A DNA stretch of 64,000 nt from the NCBI GenBank assembly GCA_018825305.1, contig JAHJEO010000027.1:62001-126000 (forward strand). The letters run 5' to 3'. Below are positions 24,502 through 38,125 of this stretch, one piece after another. Both the position numbers and the translations under genes were made by a program. Position 1 is the stretch's first letter. Each line of letters begins with the position of its first letter. The notes beneath the pieces were generated by a model that did no database searches, was not told where the DNA came from, and saw only the letters and a program-made list of their open reading frames with translations. The stretch comes from Gammaproteobacteria bacterium. Its GTDB lineage: Bacteria > Pseudomonadota > Gammaproteobacteria > Burkholderiales > Rhodocyclaceae.

Positions 24502-25329
24502 ATGACGATCATGAAAAAACTGGCTATTTACACGACGGTTCTCGCGCTTTGCGGCGGCGCGTTCTACGCCGTCTCCGCTGCGGAACAGGCGGCCCCGGCG
24601 CAACCTGCGCCGGAAGCGGCGAAGGAGGTAGTCTGCTTCGAAAGCCGGAAAGGCGCCTCGGAGGTCACGCAGCGTGACATCAAACCCGGCTGGCCCAACG
24701 TCAAGTGCTCGCCCAAGACCGGCGCCGCGCTGTGGTACGGCGACCCCTACGACGGCACGGTGCCGATGGGCAAGATGCCGGGGCTCGACAAGATCCCCGA
24801 GGGCCACGCGGTGATCAAGCCACGCTCCGAGAAGCTGGCCCTGATGCCGATGTGCGGCGTCTCCTGCCATAACGGCGTCGGCCCCCAGTTCTCGCCGCCG
24901 ACACTGCCGAAGGGCAAGAAACCGGTACCGCTCCCGACCATGGAGGCGATGGTTCCCGATCTCAAGGACCTGCAGCATGGCCGCGGCCGCATCTGGTGCA
25001 TGGACTGCCACCACACCACCCAGCGCAACAAGCTCGTCGACCACTTCGGCGACCCGATCAGCTTCGACCAGCCGCAGCTGCTGTGCGGCAAGTGCCACGG
25101 CGACAAGCTGCGCGACTGGCGTGACGGCATCCATGGCAAGCGCATCGGCGAATTCACCAGTACCGGCAAGAAGCGCTGGTTCACCTGTACCGAATGCCAC
25201 AACCCGCACAACGTGCAGGATGGCGCCCGCAACCGCGGCTTCGTGCAGCTCCAGCCCGAACCATCGCCGCAGCTGCCCAGGGGGATGAAGGACGCTTCGC
25301 ACGAGAAGCTGCATCCGATTCCGCACTGA
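24502..25329 (+). CDS. Periplasmic tetraheme cytochrome c
   Basis: Protein of 275 residues with a Sec signal (MKKLAIYTTVLALCGGAFYA) and four CxxCH heme sites: CGVSCH, CMDCH, CGKCH and CTECH, near residues 117, 165, 194 and 228. Additional His residues (HHTT, HFGD, HGKR) could be distal ligands. Start could be 24502 or the ATG at 24511, which sits nearer the signal peptide. No catalytic terminal reductase or dehydrogenase is encoded beside it, so the electron donor or acceptor is unknown. Confidence 0.88.
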   Translation: MTIMKKLAIYTTVLALCGGAFYAVSAAEQAAPAQPAPEAAKEVVCFESRKGASEVTQRDIKPGWPNVKCSPKTGAALWYGDPYDGTVPMGKMPGLDKIPEGHAVIKPRSEKLALMPMCGVSCHNGVGPQFSPPTLPKGKKPVPLPTMEAMVPDLKDLQHGRGRIWCMDCHHTTQRNKLVDHFGDPISFDQPQLLCGKCHGDKLRDWRDGIHGKRIGEFTSTGKKRWFTCTECHNPHNVQDGARNRGFVQLQPEPSPQLPRGMKDASHEKLHPIPH

Positions 25330-25751
25330 TGTCGGACGCCCCTGAAAGACCGGCCAGGGGCGACCCGACCTGGGTCGCCCCTGCCCTGACACGCGAGGAG
25401 AAGACCCGCAACGTCGGCAAGACCAGTGTCTTCTTCGGGCCGCCGCTGGCGATTCTCACCGATGGCCAGAAGAACACCATGGAGATCAGCGGCAAGCTCA
25501 ACCGCACCGCGGAGCGCTATCTCGAGATCCAGCGGCATCACGGACTGGAACTCACCGAGCCGGAACGCCAGTGCATCGCGCACATCTGCAACATCGGCTT
25601 CATGTCGCCGCTGGAGATCCGCGAGCTGTCCTTCGAGGTGCGGATGACGGCGTTCGCGTGCGACGGCCTGGACAAGGAGTCGCTGGCGAAAAAGCTCGAC
25701 TCGGTCAGCTTCGCCGATCTGGTTGTGGTCGTCGAGTCGCTGGGATTTTAA
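25329..25751 (+). CDS. Hypothetical protein downstream of tetraheme cytochrome
   Basis: Protein of 140 residues whose ATG overlaps the cytochrome stop (TGATG), so it belongs to the respiratory operon. It has no signal peptide or cysteine motif pattern; visible blocks are KTSVFFGPPLAILTDGQKN, LNRTAERYLEIQRHHGLELTEPE and FMSPLEIRELSFEVRM. I do not recognise the family. A cytoplasmic regulator, assembly factor or helical adaptor are all possible. Confidence 0.7.
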   Translation: MSDAPERPARGDPTWVAPALTREEKTRNVGKTSVFFGPPLAILTDGQKNTMEISGKLNRTAERYLEIQRHHGLELTEPERQCIAHICNIGFMSPLEIRELSFEVRMTAFACDGLDKESLAKKLDSVSFADLVVVVESLGF

Positions 25752-25770
25752 TTTGGGCAGGGAACAGGCA

Positions 25771-26190
25771 ATGTCGAACCGGATGCAATGGGATTCACGC
25801 CACAGCGTGGGAAACGAAACCCTCGACGATCAGCACAGGAATATCGTGGCGCTATGCAATGCCCTGGCCGACTGTCTCGCCGACGCCGGCGAGGAGGGGG
25901 ACGGGGACGAAGCAGACCGCAAATTCCGCAAGGTCTTCGATGAGCTGATGGCCCTCTCCCGCGAACACTTCGCGGCCGAGGAGGCGCTGCTCGCCGCCAG
26001 CGGCTACCCCATGCTCGACGAGCACAGGAACGAGCGCGACGAGTTCGATTACCTGGCCGCCGAGATCATCACCACCGAGAATTTCGACAAGGACGAACTC
26101 CAGAGTTTCCTGGCTCTGTGGTGGACCGGGCATATCCTCGGCTCCGCCAAGAAGCAACGCGCCTTCCTGGCGCAGCAACCGGTCGCCTGA
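25771..26190 (+). CDS. Bacteriohemerythrin-like protein lacking two iron ligands
   Basis: Protein of 139 residues with the hemerythrin layout. His22 (DDQH), His66 and Glu70 (HFAAEEALL), His85 (LDEHRNERDEF) and His121 (TGHILGS) align with ligands. The usual HxxxH has Arg at 89 in place of the second His, and the HIxxxD block has Ala at 126 in place of the bridging Asp. A normal di-iron oxygen site is therefore unlikely. It lies 19 bases after the respiratory operon and may be co-transcribed. Confidence 0.85.
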   Translation: MSNRMQWDSRHSVGNETLDDQHRNIVALCNALADCLADAGEEGDGDEADRKFRKVFDELMALSREHFAAEEALLAASGYPMLDEHRNERDEFDYLAAEIITTENFDKDELQSFLALWWTGHILGSAKKQRAFLAQQPVA

Positions 26191-26286
26191 GGCAGTCAGG
26201 CCGCGCGCCGCAAGGTGTCGCCGGCGCGTGAAAGCCGCGCCCTGACAGCCCGCCGGGGCGAGTCCCGACAGCGCTCGACCGCAACG

Positions 26287-26312
26287 AAAAGTCGGCGATG
26301 GCGGCACGGCGG
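26287..26312 (+). repeat. Dispersed word, copy 7 (upstream of ABC-F gene)
   Basis: AAAAGTCGGCGATGGCGG followed by CACGGCGG; one internal difference from consensus. It is intergenic, about 40 bases before the ABC-F start, in a gap (26191-26352) that otherwise shows no gene. Confidence 0.75.
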
Positions 26313-26352
26313 CTAAAATGCCGCTTTTGCCTCACGTTTCCGGTATTTCCCC

Positions 26353-27972
<1,620 letters not shown>

Positions 27973-27983
27973 GGCGCCATGGC

Positions 27984-29203
27984 ATGAACCCCCGCACCTT
28001 CGAACTTGAAGTTGGCGCCAACGGCTCCGCCCAACCGGGCCAGGGCGTGCTCGCCGCCTTCGTGCCGGCCGGCGAGACCTGGCCGGCCGTGGTGGCACTA
28101 GGCTGCGACCCGCGCCACGATCCGGGCCGGCCGATCGAGGAGCTGGCATCGGCTGCCATCGGCTGGCTCAGGGGCGAACTGGGCGGGGCGGTCGCCACCT
28201 GCTGCTGGACGGTGATCGACGGCTACGGCCGCTTCAGCGAAGCAGTCCCGGCCCTGCAGCTCCAGGGCGAGACCGCGGCACCGGCCATCACATTGCGCAA
28301 GTTCGTCGGCGGCACCAGCATCGACGCTTTCTACCAGGAGGTCGGCGGCGCCGGCGAAGCAGCCATCGAGCTGCTGTCGTCGATCATCGAGGGGCAGAGC
28401 CTGGTCGAGGAGACACCCTCGATGCACGAGTTCCTCGACGCCATCGAGTCGCACGGCAGCCTGCCCGCACCCGGCGCCATCTTCCAGAAGGTCGAGGCCG
28501 CCGCCGATGAAGGCGACGCCCGCAAGATCGCCAACGCGATCCAGCCCGATCCGGTGATCTCGGCATCGCTGATCCACTCGGCCAACGCCGCGCGCTTCGC
28601 CGCCGCCGGCAAGACCGCCTCGGTGCCGGCGGCCGTCACCCGGCTGGGCACCGGCTTTGTCCGCCGCGTGGTGTTCGTCGCGGAGATGATGTCGCGCTAC
28701 AAGAAGGGCGTCTGTCCCGACTTCGACTACCGCGGCTTCTGGCTCAACGGCATCGCCACCGGCGCCGCGATGCGCGCGCTGCTGGAGGACCACGAGATTC
28801 CGACACGCTTCGCCGACGACGCGTTCACCACCGGGCTGGTTTCCGGCATCGGCTGGCTGGCGGTGGCCGAGACCTACCCAGCGCTGATGACGAAGTACAT
28901 GGAGCGCTGCCGCGGCGCCGACCCGATCACCAAGGCCCGCGCGCAACAGGAAATCTTTCCCTGCCCGATCCGCCAGGTGTCGGAACGCTATCTGCAGCGC
29001 TTCGAGTTTCCGGAGGCGGTCCACGCCGCGGTGGCCGGCCACCCCGATGTCGACCGCGTCTGGTACGACTGCCTGGGTCACGCGATTCGCGTCGCCCAGG
29101 GGCTGGCGCCGTTCGAATGCCTTGCCGTGCCAACCAACATTCCCGTCCCCGATGTCTGTCGCGAGGAGTGGGAGCGCTGGCAGGGCTTCCTTTCGGCCAT
29201 CAA

Positions 29204-29207
<4 letters not shown>
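27984..29207 (+). CDS. HDOD-domain protein
   Basis: Protein of 407 residues. The region from about residue 160 (SLPAPGAIFQKVEAAADEGDA..IANAIQPDPVISASLIHSAN) is a typical HDOD domain, a signalling module related to HD phosphohydrolases but without the metal motif. The N-terminal 130 residues are unrecognised. The ATG at 27984 lies 12 bases after the YbiT stop, and the gene overlaps the next ABC-F gene, so the trio is one unit. Target unknown. Confidence 0.8.
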
Positions 29208-31117
<1,910 letters not shown>

Positions 31118-31155
31118 AATTTCCCTCTTTCGTTGCTTTCGCTCAGGAGTCCGCC

Positions 31156-31764
31156 GTGCAGCTGGTTTGTCTCGACCTCGAAGGGGTGCTCGTCCCTGAA
31201 ATCTGGATCGAATTCGCGCAGCGCACCGGCATCCCCGAGCTGCGTCGCACCACCCGCGACGAGCCGGACTACGATGTCCTGATGAAGTATCGGCTCGACC
31301 TCCTCAAGCAGCACAAGCTGGGTCTGCCCGACATCCAGAAGGTGATCTCCGACATGGGCCCGATGGCCGGCGCGAAGGACTTCCTCGACGCACTGCGCCG
31401 CGACTTCCAGGTCATCATCCTGTCCGACACCTTCTACGAGTTCGCCATGCCGCTGATGGCGCAGCTTGGCATGCCGACACTGTTCTGCCACAAGCTGGAG
31501 TCCGACGCCGCCGGCTTCCTCGTCAATTACCACCTGCGCATGGCAAACCAGAAGAAGGAAGCAGTGCGGCGCTTCAAGGAGATCAACTACAAGGTCATCG
31601 CCGCCGGCGACTCCTACAACGACACCGCGATGCTGGCCGAGGCCGATGCCGGCATCCTGTTCCACCCGCCGCAGAACGTGATCGACGAGTTCCCGCAGTT
31701 CCCGGTGACGATGAACTACGCCGAACTGCGCGCCGAGATCGACAAGGCTTCGGCACGGATCTAG
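31156..31764 (+). CDS. thrH: ThrH: phosphoserine phosphatase / homoserine phosphotransferase
   Basis: HAD-family enzyme of 202 residues able, in its characterised Pseudomonas relative, to dephosphorylate phosphoserine and transfer phosphate to homoserine. The nucleophile motif is CLDLEGVLVPEIW, motif II LSDTFYEF, and motif III AAGDSYNDTAML. DLEGVL instead of DxDxT at the start is typical of ThrH. CAGGAG precedes the ATG. It is preceded by the ABC-F unit and followed by two intergenic repeat elements. Confidence 0.9.
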   Translation: MQLVCLDLEGVLVPEIWIEFAQRTGIPELRRTTRDEPDYDVLMKYRLDLLKQHKLGLPDIQKVISDMGPMAGAKDFLDALRRDFQVIILSDTFYEFAMPLMAQLGMPTLFCHKLESDAAGFLVNYHLRMANQKKEAVRRFKEINYKVIAAGDSYNDTAMLAEADAGILFHPPQNVIDEFPQFPVTMNYAELRAEIDKASARI

Positions 31765-31801
31765 GGATGACTGCGGGTATCCGGTGCGACGTGCGGTGCG
31801 C

Positions 31802-31907
31802 GATGGGGGTGCTGGGGTGCTCTACTCCGCTCATGTCCCCCGGCGCTGGCCATAGGCCATCGCCTCCTCCTTTACTTCGCTGCGCAGAGCACCCCAGCAC
31901 CCCCATC
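31802..31907 (+). repeat. Stem-closed intergenic element, copy B
   Basis: Perfect 22-bp arms: 31802-31823 (GATGGGGGTGCTGGG..) and 31886-31907 (..CCCAGCACCCCCATC). Between them lie the shared inner blocks GCTCATGTC-CCCCG and CTCC-TCCTTTACTTCGCTG. The arms are unrelated in sequence to those of copies A and C but pair without a mismatch. Confidence 0.85.
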
Positions 31908-31946
31908 AGGGTAATTGGTAGCGTGCTCACCCCGGCACATTCCCAG

Positions 31947-32046
31947 CCAAGGGCATCGGGTAGCCGGCACAGCGAAGTAAAGAAGGAGGAGCGGGCGCAG
32001 CCCGGTCCGGGTGACATGAGCAGTGCCGGCTACCCGGTGACCTTGG
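31947..32046 (-). repeat. Stem-closed intergenic element, copy C (inverted relative to B)
   Basis: Perfect 14-bp arms CGGGTAGCCGGCAC (31957-31970) and GTGCCGGCTACCCG (32023-32036), extended by CCAAGG/CCTTGG. On the minus strand the interior reads TGCTCATGTC-ACCCG and CTCC-TTCTTTACTTCGCT. Compared with copy A the arms differ at two adjacent pairs and both changes are compensated. With copy B it fills the 309-base gap 31765-32073, where there is no gene. Confidence 0.85.
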
Positions 32047-32073
32047 CGCGCACCGAACCACGGAGCCCCTGAC

Positions 32074-32934
32074 ATGCATCGCGACCGTTTCTACACCCTC
32101 GCCGCCTCCTGCCCCGACCGCACCGGCATCATCGCCCGTGTCACCGGCTTCATCGCCGAGCACAAAGGCTGGGTGCTGGAGTCGAGCTTCCACGCCGACG
32201 ACGAAGCGGGCCGCTACTTCATGCGCATCGAGGTCAAGGCCGATTCGCTGCCCTTCGATCTCGCCGGGTTTTGCGGCCGCTTCGCGCCCATCGCCGCCGA
32301 ACTGAAAATGGACTGGAAGATCAGCGACAGCGCGGTGAAGAAGCGCGTCGTGATCATGGTATCGAAGCAGGAGCACTGCCTCTACGACCTCTTGGCGCGC
32401 TGGCAGTCAAAGGAACTCGACATCGAGATTCCCTGCGTCATCTCGAACCACGACACCTTCAAGGGTTTCGTCGAGTGGCACGGCATTCCCTTCCACCATG
32501 TACCCGTCACGCCTGAGAACAAGCCGGCGTCCTATGCCGAGGTGCAGCGTTTGTTCGAGGAAGCACGCGGCGACACCATGGTTCTGGCGCGCTACATGCA
32601 GATCCTCTCGCCCGAGCTGTGCGCCGCGCATCCGGGCAAGATCCTCAACATCCACCACAGCTTCCTGCCCTCCTTCGTCGGCGCCAGGCCCTACCACCAG
32701 GCCTTCCAGCGCGGCGTCAAGCTGATCGGCGCCACCTGCCACTACGTCACCGCCGAGCTCGACCAGGGCCCCATCATCGAGCAGGACGTGATCCGCATCG
32801 ACCATTCGGATTCGCCCGACGACATGGTGCGTTACGGCAAGGACATCGAGAAGACGGTACTGGCGCGCGGCCTGCGCTACCACCTCGAAGACCGTGTTCT
32901 GGTCCACGGCAACAAGACCGTGGTTTTCCGCTAG
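32074..32934 (+). CDS. purU: Formyltetrahydrofolate deformylase PurU
   Basis: Hydrolyses 10-formyl-THF to formate and THF, balancing one-carbon pools. 286 residues. N-terminal ACT domain (YTLAASCPDRTGIIARVTGF) senses amino acids; the formyltransferase-like domain has LNIHHSFLPSFVGARPYHQAF with the catalytic Asn-His region, then GATCHYVTAELDQGPII with the catalytic Asp. It complements metH and 5-formyl-THF cyclo-ligase elsewhere in the window. Confidence 0.95.
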   Translation: MHRDRFYTLAASCPDRTGIIARVTGFIAEHKGWVLESSFHADDEAGRYFMRIEVKADSLPFDLAGFCGRFAPIAAELKMDWKISDSAVKKRVVIMVSKQEHCLYDLLARWQSKELDIEIPCVISNHDTFKGFVEWHGIPFHHVPVTPENKPASYAEVQRLFEEARGDTMVLARYMQILSPELCAAHPGKILNIHHSFLPSFVGARPYHQAFQRGVKLIGATCHYVTAELDQGPIIEQDVIRIDHSDSPDDMVRYGKDIEKTVLARGLRYHLEDRVLVHGNKTVVFR

Positions 32935-32957
32935 CAGCCCACTCCCGGATCCTGTCC

Positions 32958-34289
32958 ATGGCTTTCGGAAATTTCGTCAAACGTCTTCTCGGCGGCGGCG
33001 ATACGGTCACCATCTCCGACGATCCGTTCGGCTCCGGGAAGGCGCTGCCAATTACGGCGGTGCCGGAACCCGAGCCGCCCAAACGCGAAGCGGGCATTCT
33101 GGTCCAGCGCGAGGAAATCATCGACGGCCGCGCGCGCATCGCCGGCTACCGCTTCGTTGCCCGCCGCCTCGGCGGCGGCGTGCCGCCGCCCGCGCCGGCT
33201 GCGGTCGCCGCGCTACGCAACGACAAGCTCGCCGCATTTGGCGAACGCCGGCTGGCGCTGATTCCGCTGACCGCCGAGGACTGGCAGGCCGCGGACTTCA
33301 GGCAACTGGTCGCACCCCACGCCACCTTCCTCCTCGCCAGCCCGGCGCGCGGCGAGCGCGATGCCTGGCACCTGGTGCTCGACGAGGTCAAGGCCGCCGG
33401 CGGGCGCCTCGCCCTCGACAGCGGCAGCATCGACGACGACGCGGCATTGGCCCACGCCGACCTGCTGCTGCTGGATTTCCCGGCCTATTCGCTGGAGGCC
33501 TTCGAGCACCTCGTCAAGAGCCTGGCGGCCAGCCGGCCCCAGTTGCCGCTGCTCGCCGACGGCATCGGCTCCTGGACGGAGCATCGCCTGTGCCAGTCCA
33601 TGGGCGTGCGCTATTCACTCGGCGGCTTTGCCGCCACGGCGGACGAAGAAGACAAGGGCGAGAAACTCAACCAGAGCCGCCTGGTGCTGATCGAGATGCT
33701 CAACCTGCTGCGGCGCGAGGCCGATTCGTCCGAAATCGCTGCCGTGGCCAAACGCGACCCGGGCGTGGCGGTGAAAGTGGTGGGCATGGCAAATTCGCCG
33801 TTGTCGGGGCTTTCCGCGCCGGTCGCCAGCCTCGAACAGGCGCTGCTGGTACTCGGCCGCGCGACGCTCTATCGCTGGCTGTCGCTGGCGATGTTCCGTT
33901 CCGGCAATGGCGGCGGCCGCGACGAAGCACTGCTGGAACTCGCCCTGTACCGCGCGCGCTTCCTCGAACTGCTGGCGACGGGCAGCCGGGCGAAGCCGGA
34001 ATGCGACGAACTGTTCCTGGTCGGCCTGCTGTCGCTGCTGGACAGCCTGCTGGGAATGCCGATGGCCCAGGTGGTGAACCGGATGCACCTGCCGCCGGCT
34101 GTCGCCGACGTCCTGCTCAGGAACGAGGGTCCTTACGGCCGCTTCCTGATGCTGGCGCTGGTCATGGAAAAGGACTACGGTGACCGTGCGGCGCGCATCG
34201 CCGCCGAACTCGGCATCGAACCGGACCGGCTCGACGAATGCAGCACCCGCGCCCGCGCCTGGGCCGAGGAAGCGCTGCTGGCGAATTGA
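32958..34289 (+). CDS. EAL-like/HDOD signalling protein (YuxH type)
   Basis: Protein of 443 residues. Residues ~45-230 form a degenerate EAL-like domain (ILVQREEIIDGRARIAGYRF, LALDSGSIDD, LLLLDFPAYS) without the catalytic EAL or metal ligands. The C-terminal half is an HDOD domain (NLLRREADSSEIAAVAKRDPGVAVKV split by loops, ANSPLSGL). Such proteins probably bind rather than hydrolyse cyclic di-GMP. The start ATG at 32958 lies 23 bases after purU. Confidence 0.8.
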   Translation: MAFGNFVKRLLGGGDTVTISDDPFGSGKALPITAVPEPEPPKREAGILVQREEIIDGRARIAGYRFVARRLGGGVPPPAPAAVAALRNDKLAAFGERRLALIPLTAEDWQAADFRQLVAPHATFLLASPARGERDAWHLVLDEVKAAGGRLALDSGSIDDDAALAHADLLLLDFPAYSLEAFEHLVKSLAASRPQLPLLADGIGSWTEHRLCQSMGVRYSLGGFAATADEEDKGEKLNQSRLVLIEMLNLLRREADSSEIAAVAKRDPGVAVKVVGMANSPLSGLSAPVASLEQALLVLGRATLYRWLSLAMFRSGNGGGRDEALLELALYRARFLELLATGSRAKPECDELFLVGLLSLLDSLLGMPMAQVVNRMHLPPAVADVLLRNEGPYGRFLMLALVMEKDYGDRAARIAAELGIEPDRLDECSTRARAWAEEALLAN

Positions 34290-34329
34290 GGGGCTGACGG
34301 GATTGGCGGCGGCGGAATCCGGTGCCGCG

Positions 34330-35046
34330 TCAGACGCCGCGACAGACGATGTAGAGCCCGTCCGGATCGATGGCGGTGGCCGCCGCGGCGCCGGGAGCAT
34401 AGGCACTGCCGGTATCGCGCGTGGCCAGCAGGCAACCCGTCCCCGGGTTGCCGTCGTCGAGCTTGATTTCCAGCGTCTGCGCCAGCTTGCCCGGGATGCC
34501 GCGTGAACAGAAAATCACGCTGCCGGCAATGGCATTGCCGGCAAGGTCGCGGATAGGGGAAAGTGCGGGATTGTCGGTACCGCCCTGCAAGCCGATCGGC
34601 TTGCCGAGCACGTTGCGGGGGGTATATTCGGCGGCCGCCGGATCGGTGGTGCCGCCGATCATGCCGGACAGGCGCAGGTGCAGCCAGGCGCGCGATGCCT
34701 CGCTGGCAGCGCCGACATCGGTCCAGTTGCCGTCGATGCGGCCGCTGCCGTTGCCATTCTCCAGATCGGGACTGCCCAAGTGGGCCGCGGCCTGCCGATC
34801 GTCCCCCGGCAAGGCCCGGAACCTGTCCTGATAGCCGTTAATCGCCGTCGGTAGATCATTGAAATCACGTGATAATTTCCCTTCCTGGGTCATGCCGATC
34901 AATTCCTGGCCGTGCAGGGTGCCGACGATCAGCAAGGACAGCACGAACAGCACGATGGCCATCTCGATCAGGCTAAAACCACTCCCACCATAGGGTCGCG
35001 AGGGCATGACCAAGATAGCGCGACGGTTGGCGGCAATGGAATTCAT
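34330..35046 (-). CDS. Type IV pilin-like prepilin
   Basis: Prepilin of about 238 residues with the processing motif GFSLIEMAIVLFVLSLL: cleavage after Gly, N-methylated Phe, Glu at +5. The body contains a cysteine pair (IFCSRG and GTGCLL). Start is uncertain: ATG at 35046 gives a long leader, ATG at 35007 (MPSRPYGGSG) a normal ten-residue leader. A dyad ATGAC-CTAA-GTCAT lies directly before 35046. No pilus assembly or secretion genes adjoin it. Confidence 0.75.
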   Translation of the reverse strand: MNSIAANRRAILVMPSRPYGGSGFSLIEMAIVLFVLSLLIVGTLHGQELIGMTQEGKLSRDFNDLPTAINGYQDRFRALPGDDRQAAAHLGSPDLENGNGSGRIDGNWTDVGAASEASRAWLHLRLSGMIGGTTDPAAAEYTPRNVLGKPIGLQGGTDNPALSPIRDLAGNAIAGSVIFCSRGIPGKLAQTLEIKLDDGNPGTGCLLATRDTGSAYAPGAAAATAIDPDGLYIVCRGV

Positions 35047-35149
35047 ATGACTTAGGTCATATTCTATCCAGAGAGGGACTGGTCCGGATGTGACGGAGTT
35101 GGCAGGGCTACCGAGAAATCCCCGGGAAATCCGGACGCCGCCACCAGGC

Positions 35150-35178
35150 AAAAAAACGGGCACCGTTGCCGGTGCCCG
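35150..35178 (-). terminator. Intrinsic terminator after amtB
   Basis: On the minus strand, CGGGCACCG and CGGTGCCCG pair around four bases and are followed by seven T residues. It lies about 65 bases beyond the amtB stop, ending the porin-glnK-amtB transcript and isolating the pilin gene. Confidence 0.88.
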
Positions 35179-35240
35179 AAGATCGCGGGGAGGAAGAAAC
35201 TTTCCCCCCGGCCCTCTGCGCGAGGGTCGGGGGTGGATGC

Positions 35241-36677
35241 TTAGTGGTGGTAGGCCGATTCGCCGTGGGACACGATGTCGAGACCTTCGCGCTCCTCGTC
35301 TTCGGCGACGCGCAGGCCGACGAACATATCGACGATCTTGAAGGCGATGAAGGCGACGACCGCGGACCAGACGATGGTGATCAGCACGCCCTCGGCCTGC
35401 ACCATCACCTGCGAGACGATGGAGAAGTCGGGCTTGCCGGTACCGCCGAGCGAGGGCGCGGTGAAGACACCGGTCAGGATCGCGCCGAGGATGCCGCCGA
35501 CGCCATGCACGCCGAAGACGTCCAGCGAGTCATCCGCGCCCAGCATCTTCTTGAGGCCATTGACACCCCAGAGGCAGACTGCGCCGGCAGCCAGGCCGAT
35601 GATGATGGCGCCCATCGGGCCGACCGAACCGCAGGCCGGAGTGATCGCCACCAGGCCGGCAACCGCGCCGGACGCGCCGCCGAGCATCGAGGGCTTGCCC
35701 TTGACCACACCTTCGACCAGCGTCCAGGACAGCGTCGCGGCAGCCGTGGCGAACAGGGTGTTGAGGAAGGCCAGCGCGGCACCCGAAGTCGCTTCGAGGT
35801 TGGAGCCGGCGTTGAAGCCGAACCAGCCCACCCACAGCATCGAGGCACCGACCATGGTGAAGGCCAGCGAATGCGGCGCCATGGCTTCGCGGCCGTAGCC
35901 GATGCGCTTGCCGACCAGATAGGCACCCACCAGGCCGGCAACGCCGGCGTTGATATGCACCACCGTGCCGCCGGCGAAGTCGAGCGCGCCCTTGCCCAGC
36001 AGGTAGCCACCGGAACCCCAGACCATGTGGGCGATCGGGATGTAGCAGAAGGTGAACCACAGCACCGAGAAGATCATCACCGCCGAAAACTTGATGCGCT
36101 CGGCGAAGGCGCCGACGATCAGTGCGCAGGTGATGGCCGCGAAGGTCGCCTGGAAGGCGATGAAGAGGTATTCCGGCAGCTTCGATTCGGGTGTGAAGGT
36201 ATCGGCGAGGCTCTCGATAGTGACGCCGGAAAGGAAGACCTTGTCGAGCGAGCCGAGGATCAGGCCTTCGCCGCCGAAAGCCAGGCTGTAGCCGTATACC
36301 GCCCACAGCACGGTGATCAGCGAAAACACCACCAGCACCTGCATCAGCACCGACAGCATGTTCTTGGCGCGCACCAGGCCGCCGTAGAACAGGGCCAGCC
36401 CCGGCACCGCCATGAACACCACCAGCAACGTCGCCACCAGCATCCAGGCAACGTCGCCCTTATTGACCGTGGCCACCACGGGTACGGCGGCAGCCGCCTC
36501 GGCTACCGGTGCGGCGACCGCTGCCGCCTCGGCCACCGTGGCCTCTGCAGTCATGCCGCTCATGCCGGCCGGCGCTGCAGCCTGCGCCACCAGCATCGGC
36601 GAGGCCGGCTCGGCGACGGCCGCTCCGCTCAATCCGACGGCCGCGGCCGCCAGCATCATCAACAGAAACTTTTTCAT
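35241..36677 (-). CDS. amtB: Ammonium transporter AmtB
   Basis: Inner-membrane ammonia channel of 478 residues. A cleavable signal (MKKFLLMMLAAAAVGLSGA) is followed by a 40-residue Ala/Val-rich segment and then 11 helices. Conserved sites include FYGGLVRAKN, the pore-associated FAERIKF and GGTVVHINAGVAGLVGA with the first pore histidine, and FGVHGVGGILG with the second. I chose the ATG at 36677. Encoded directly after glnK, whose product plugs the channel when nitrogen is plentiful. Confidence 0.96.
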   Translation of the reverse strand: MKKFLLMMLAAAAVGLSGAAVAEPASPMLVAQAAAPAGMSGMTAEATVAEAAAVAAPVAEAAAAVPVVATVNKGDVAWMLVATLLVVFMAVPGLALFYGGLVRAKNMLSVLMQVLVVFSLITVLWAVYGYSLAFGGEGLILGSLDKVFLSGVTIESLADTFTPESKLPEYLFIAFQATFAAITCALIVGAFAERIKFSAVMIFSVLWFTFCYIPIAHMVWGSGGYLLGKGALDFAGGTVVHINAGVAGLVGAYLVGKRIGYGREAMAPHSLAFTMVGASMLWVGWFGFNAGSNLEATSGAALAFLNTLFATAAATLSWTLVEGVVKGKPSMLGGASGAVAGLVAITPACGSVGPMGAIIIGLAAGAVCLWGVNGLKKMLGADDSLDVFGVHGVGGILGAILTGVFTAPSLGGTGKPDFSIVSQVMVQAEGVLITIVWSAVVAFIAFKIVDMFVGLRVAEDEEREGLDIVSHGESAYHH

Positions 36678-36696
36678 TTGCGTTTCCCCTTTGGAA

Positions 36697-37969
<1,273 letters not shown>

Positions 37970-38004
37970 GATGATCTCCAAGAAAAGTGTGCAGGCCACA
38001 TACT

Positions 38005-38019
38005 GCACGGAGCGTGCCA
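38005..38019 (-). promoter_or_regulatory. Sigma-54 promoter for porin-glnK-amtB
   Basis: On the minus strand TGGCAC-GCTCC-GTGC, against the consensus TGGCAC-N5-TTGC: one mismatch, correct spacing and both the GG and GC pairs kept. Transcription would start near 37993, about 25 bases before the porin ATG. Confidence 0.78.
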
Positions 38020-38125
38020 GGACTAAAATCACATTAGAAACAAATGATTAACGACATCTCCATTCCACACCGATTTGCCTCCGCACTAATTTGCGCCCAC
38101 CTGCGGAGCGATCGCACCAACACAG

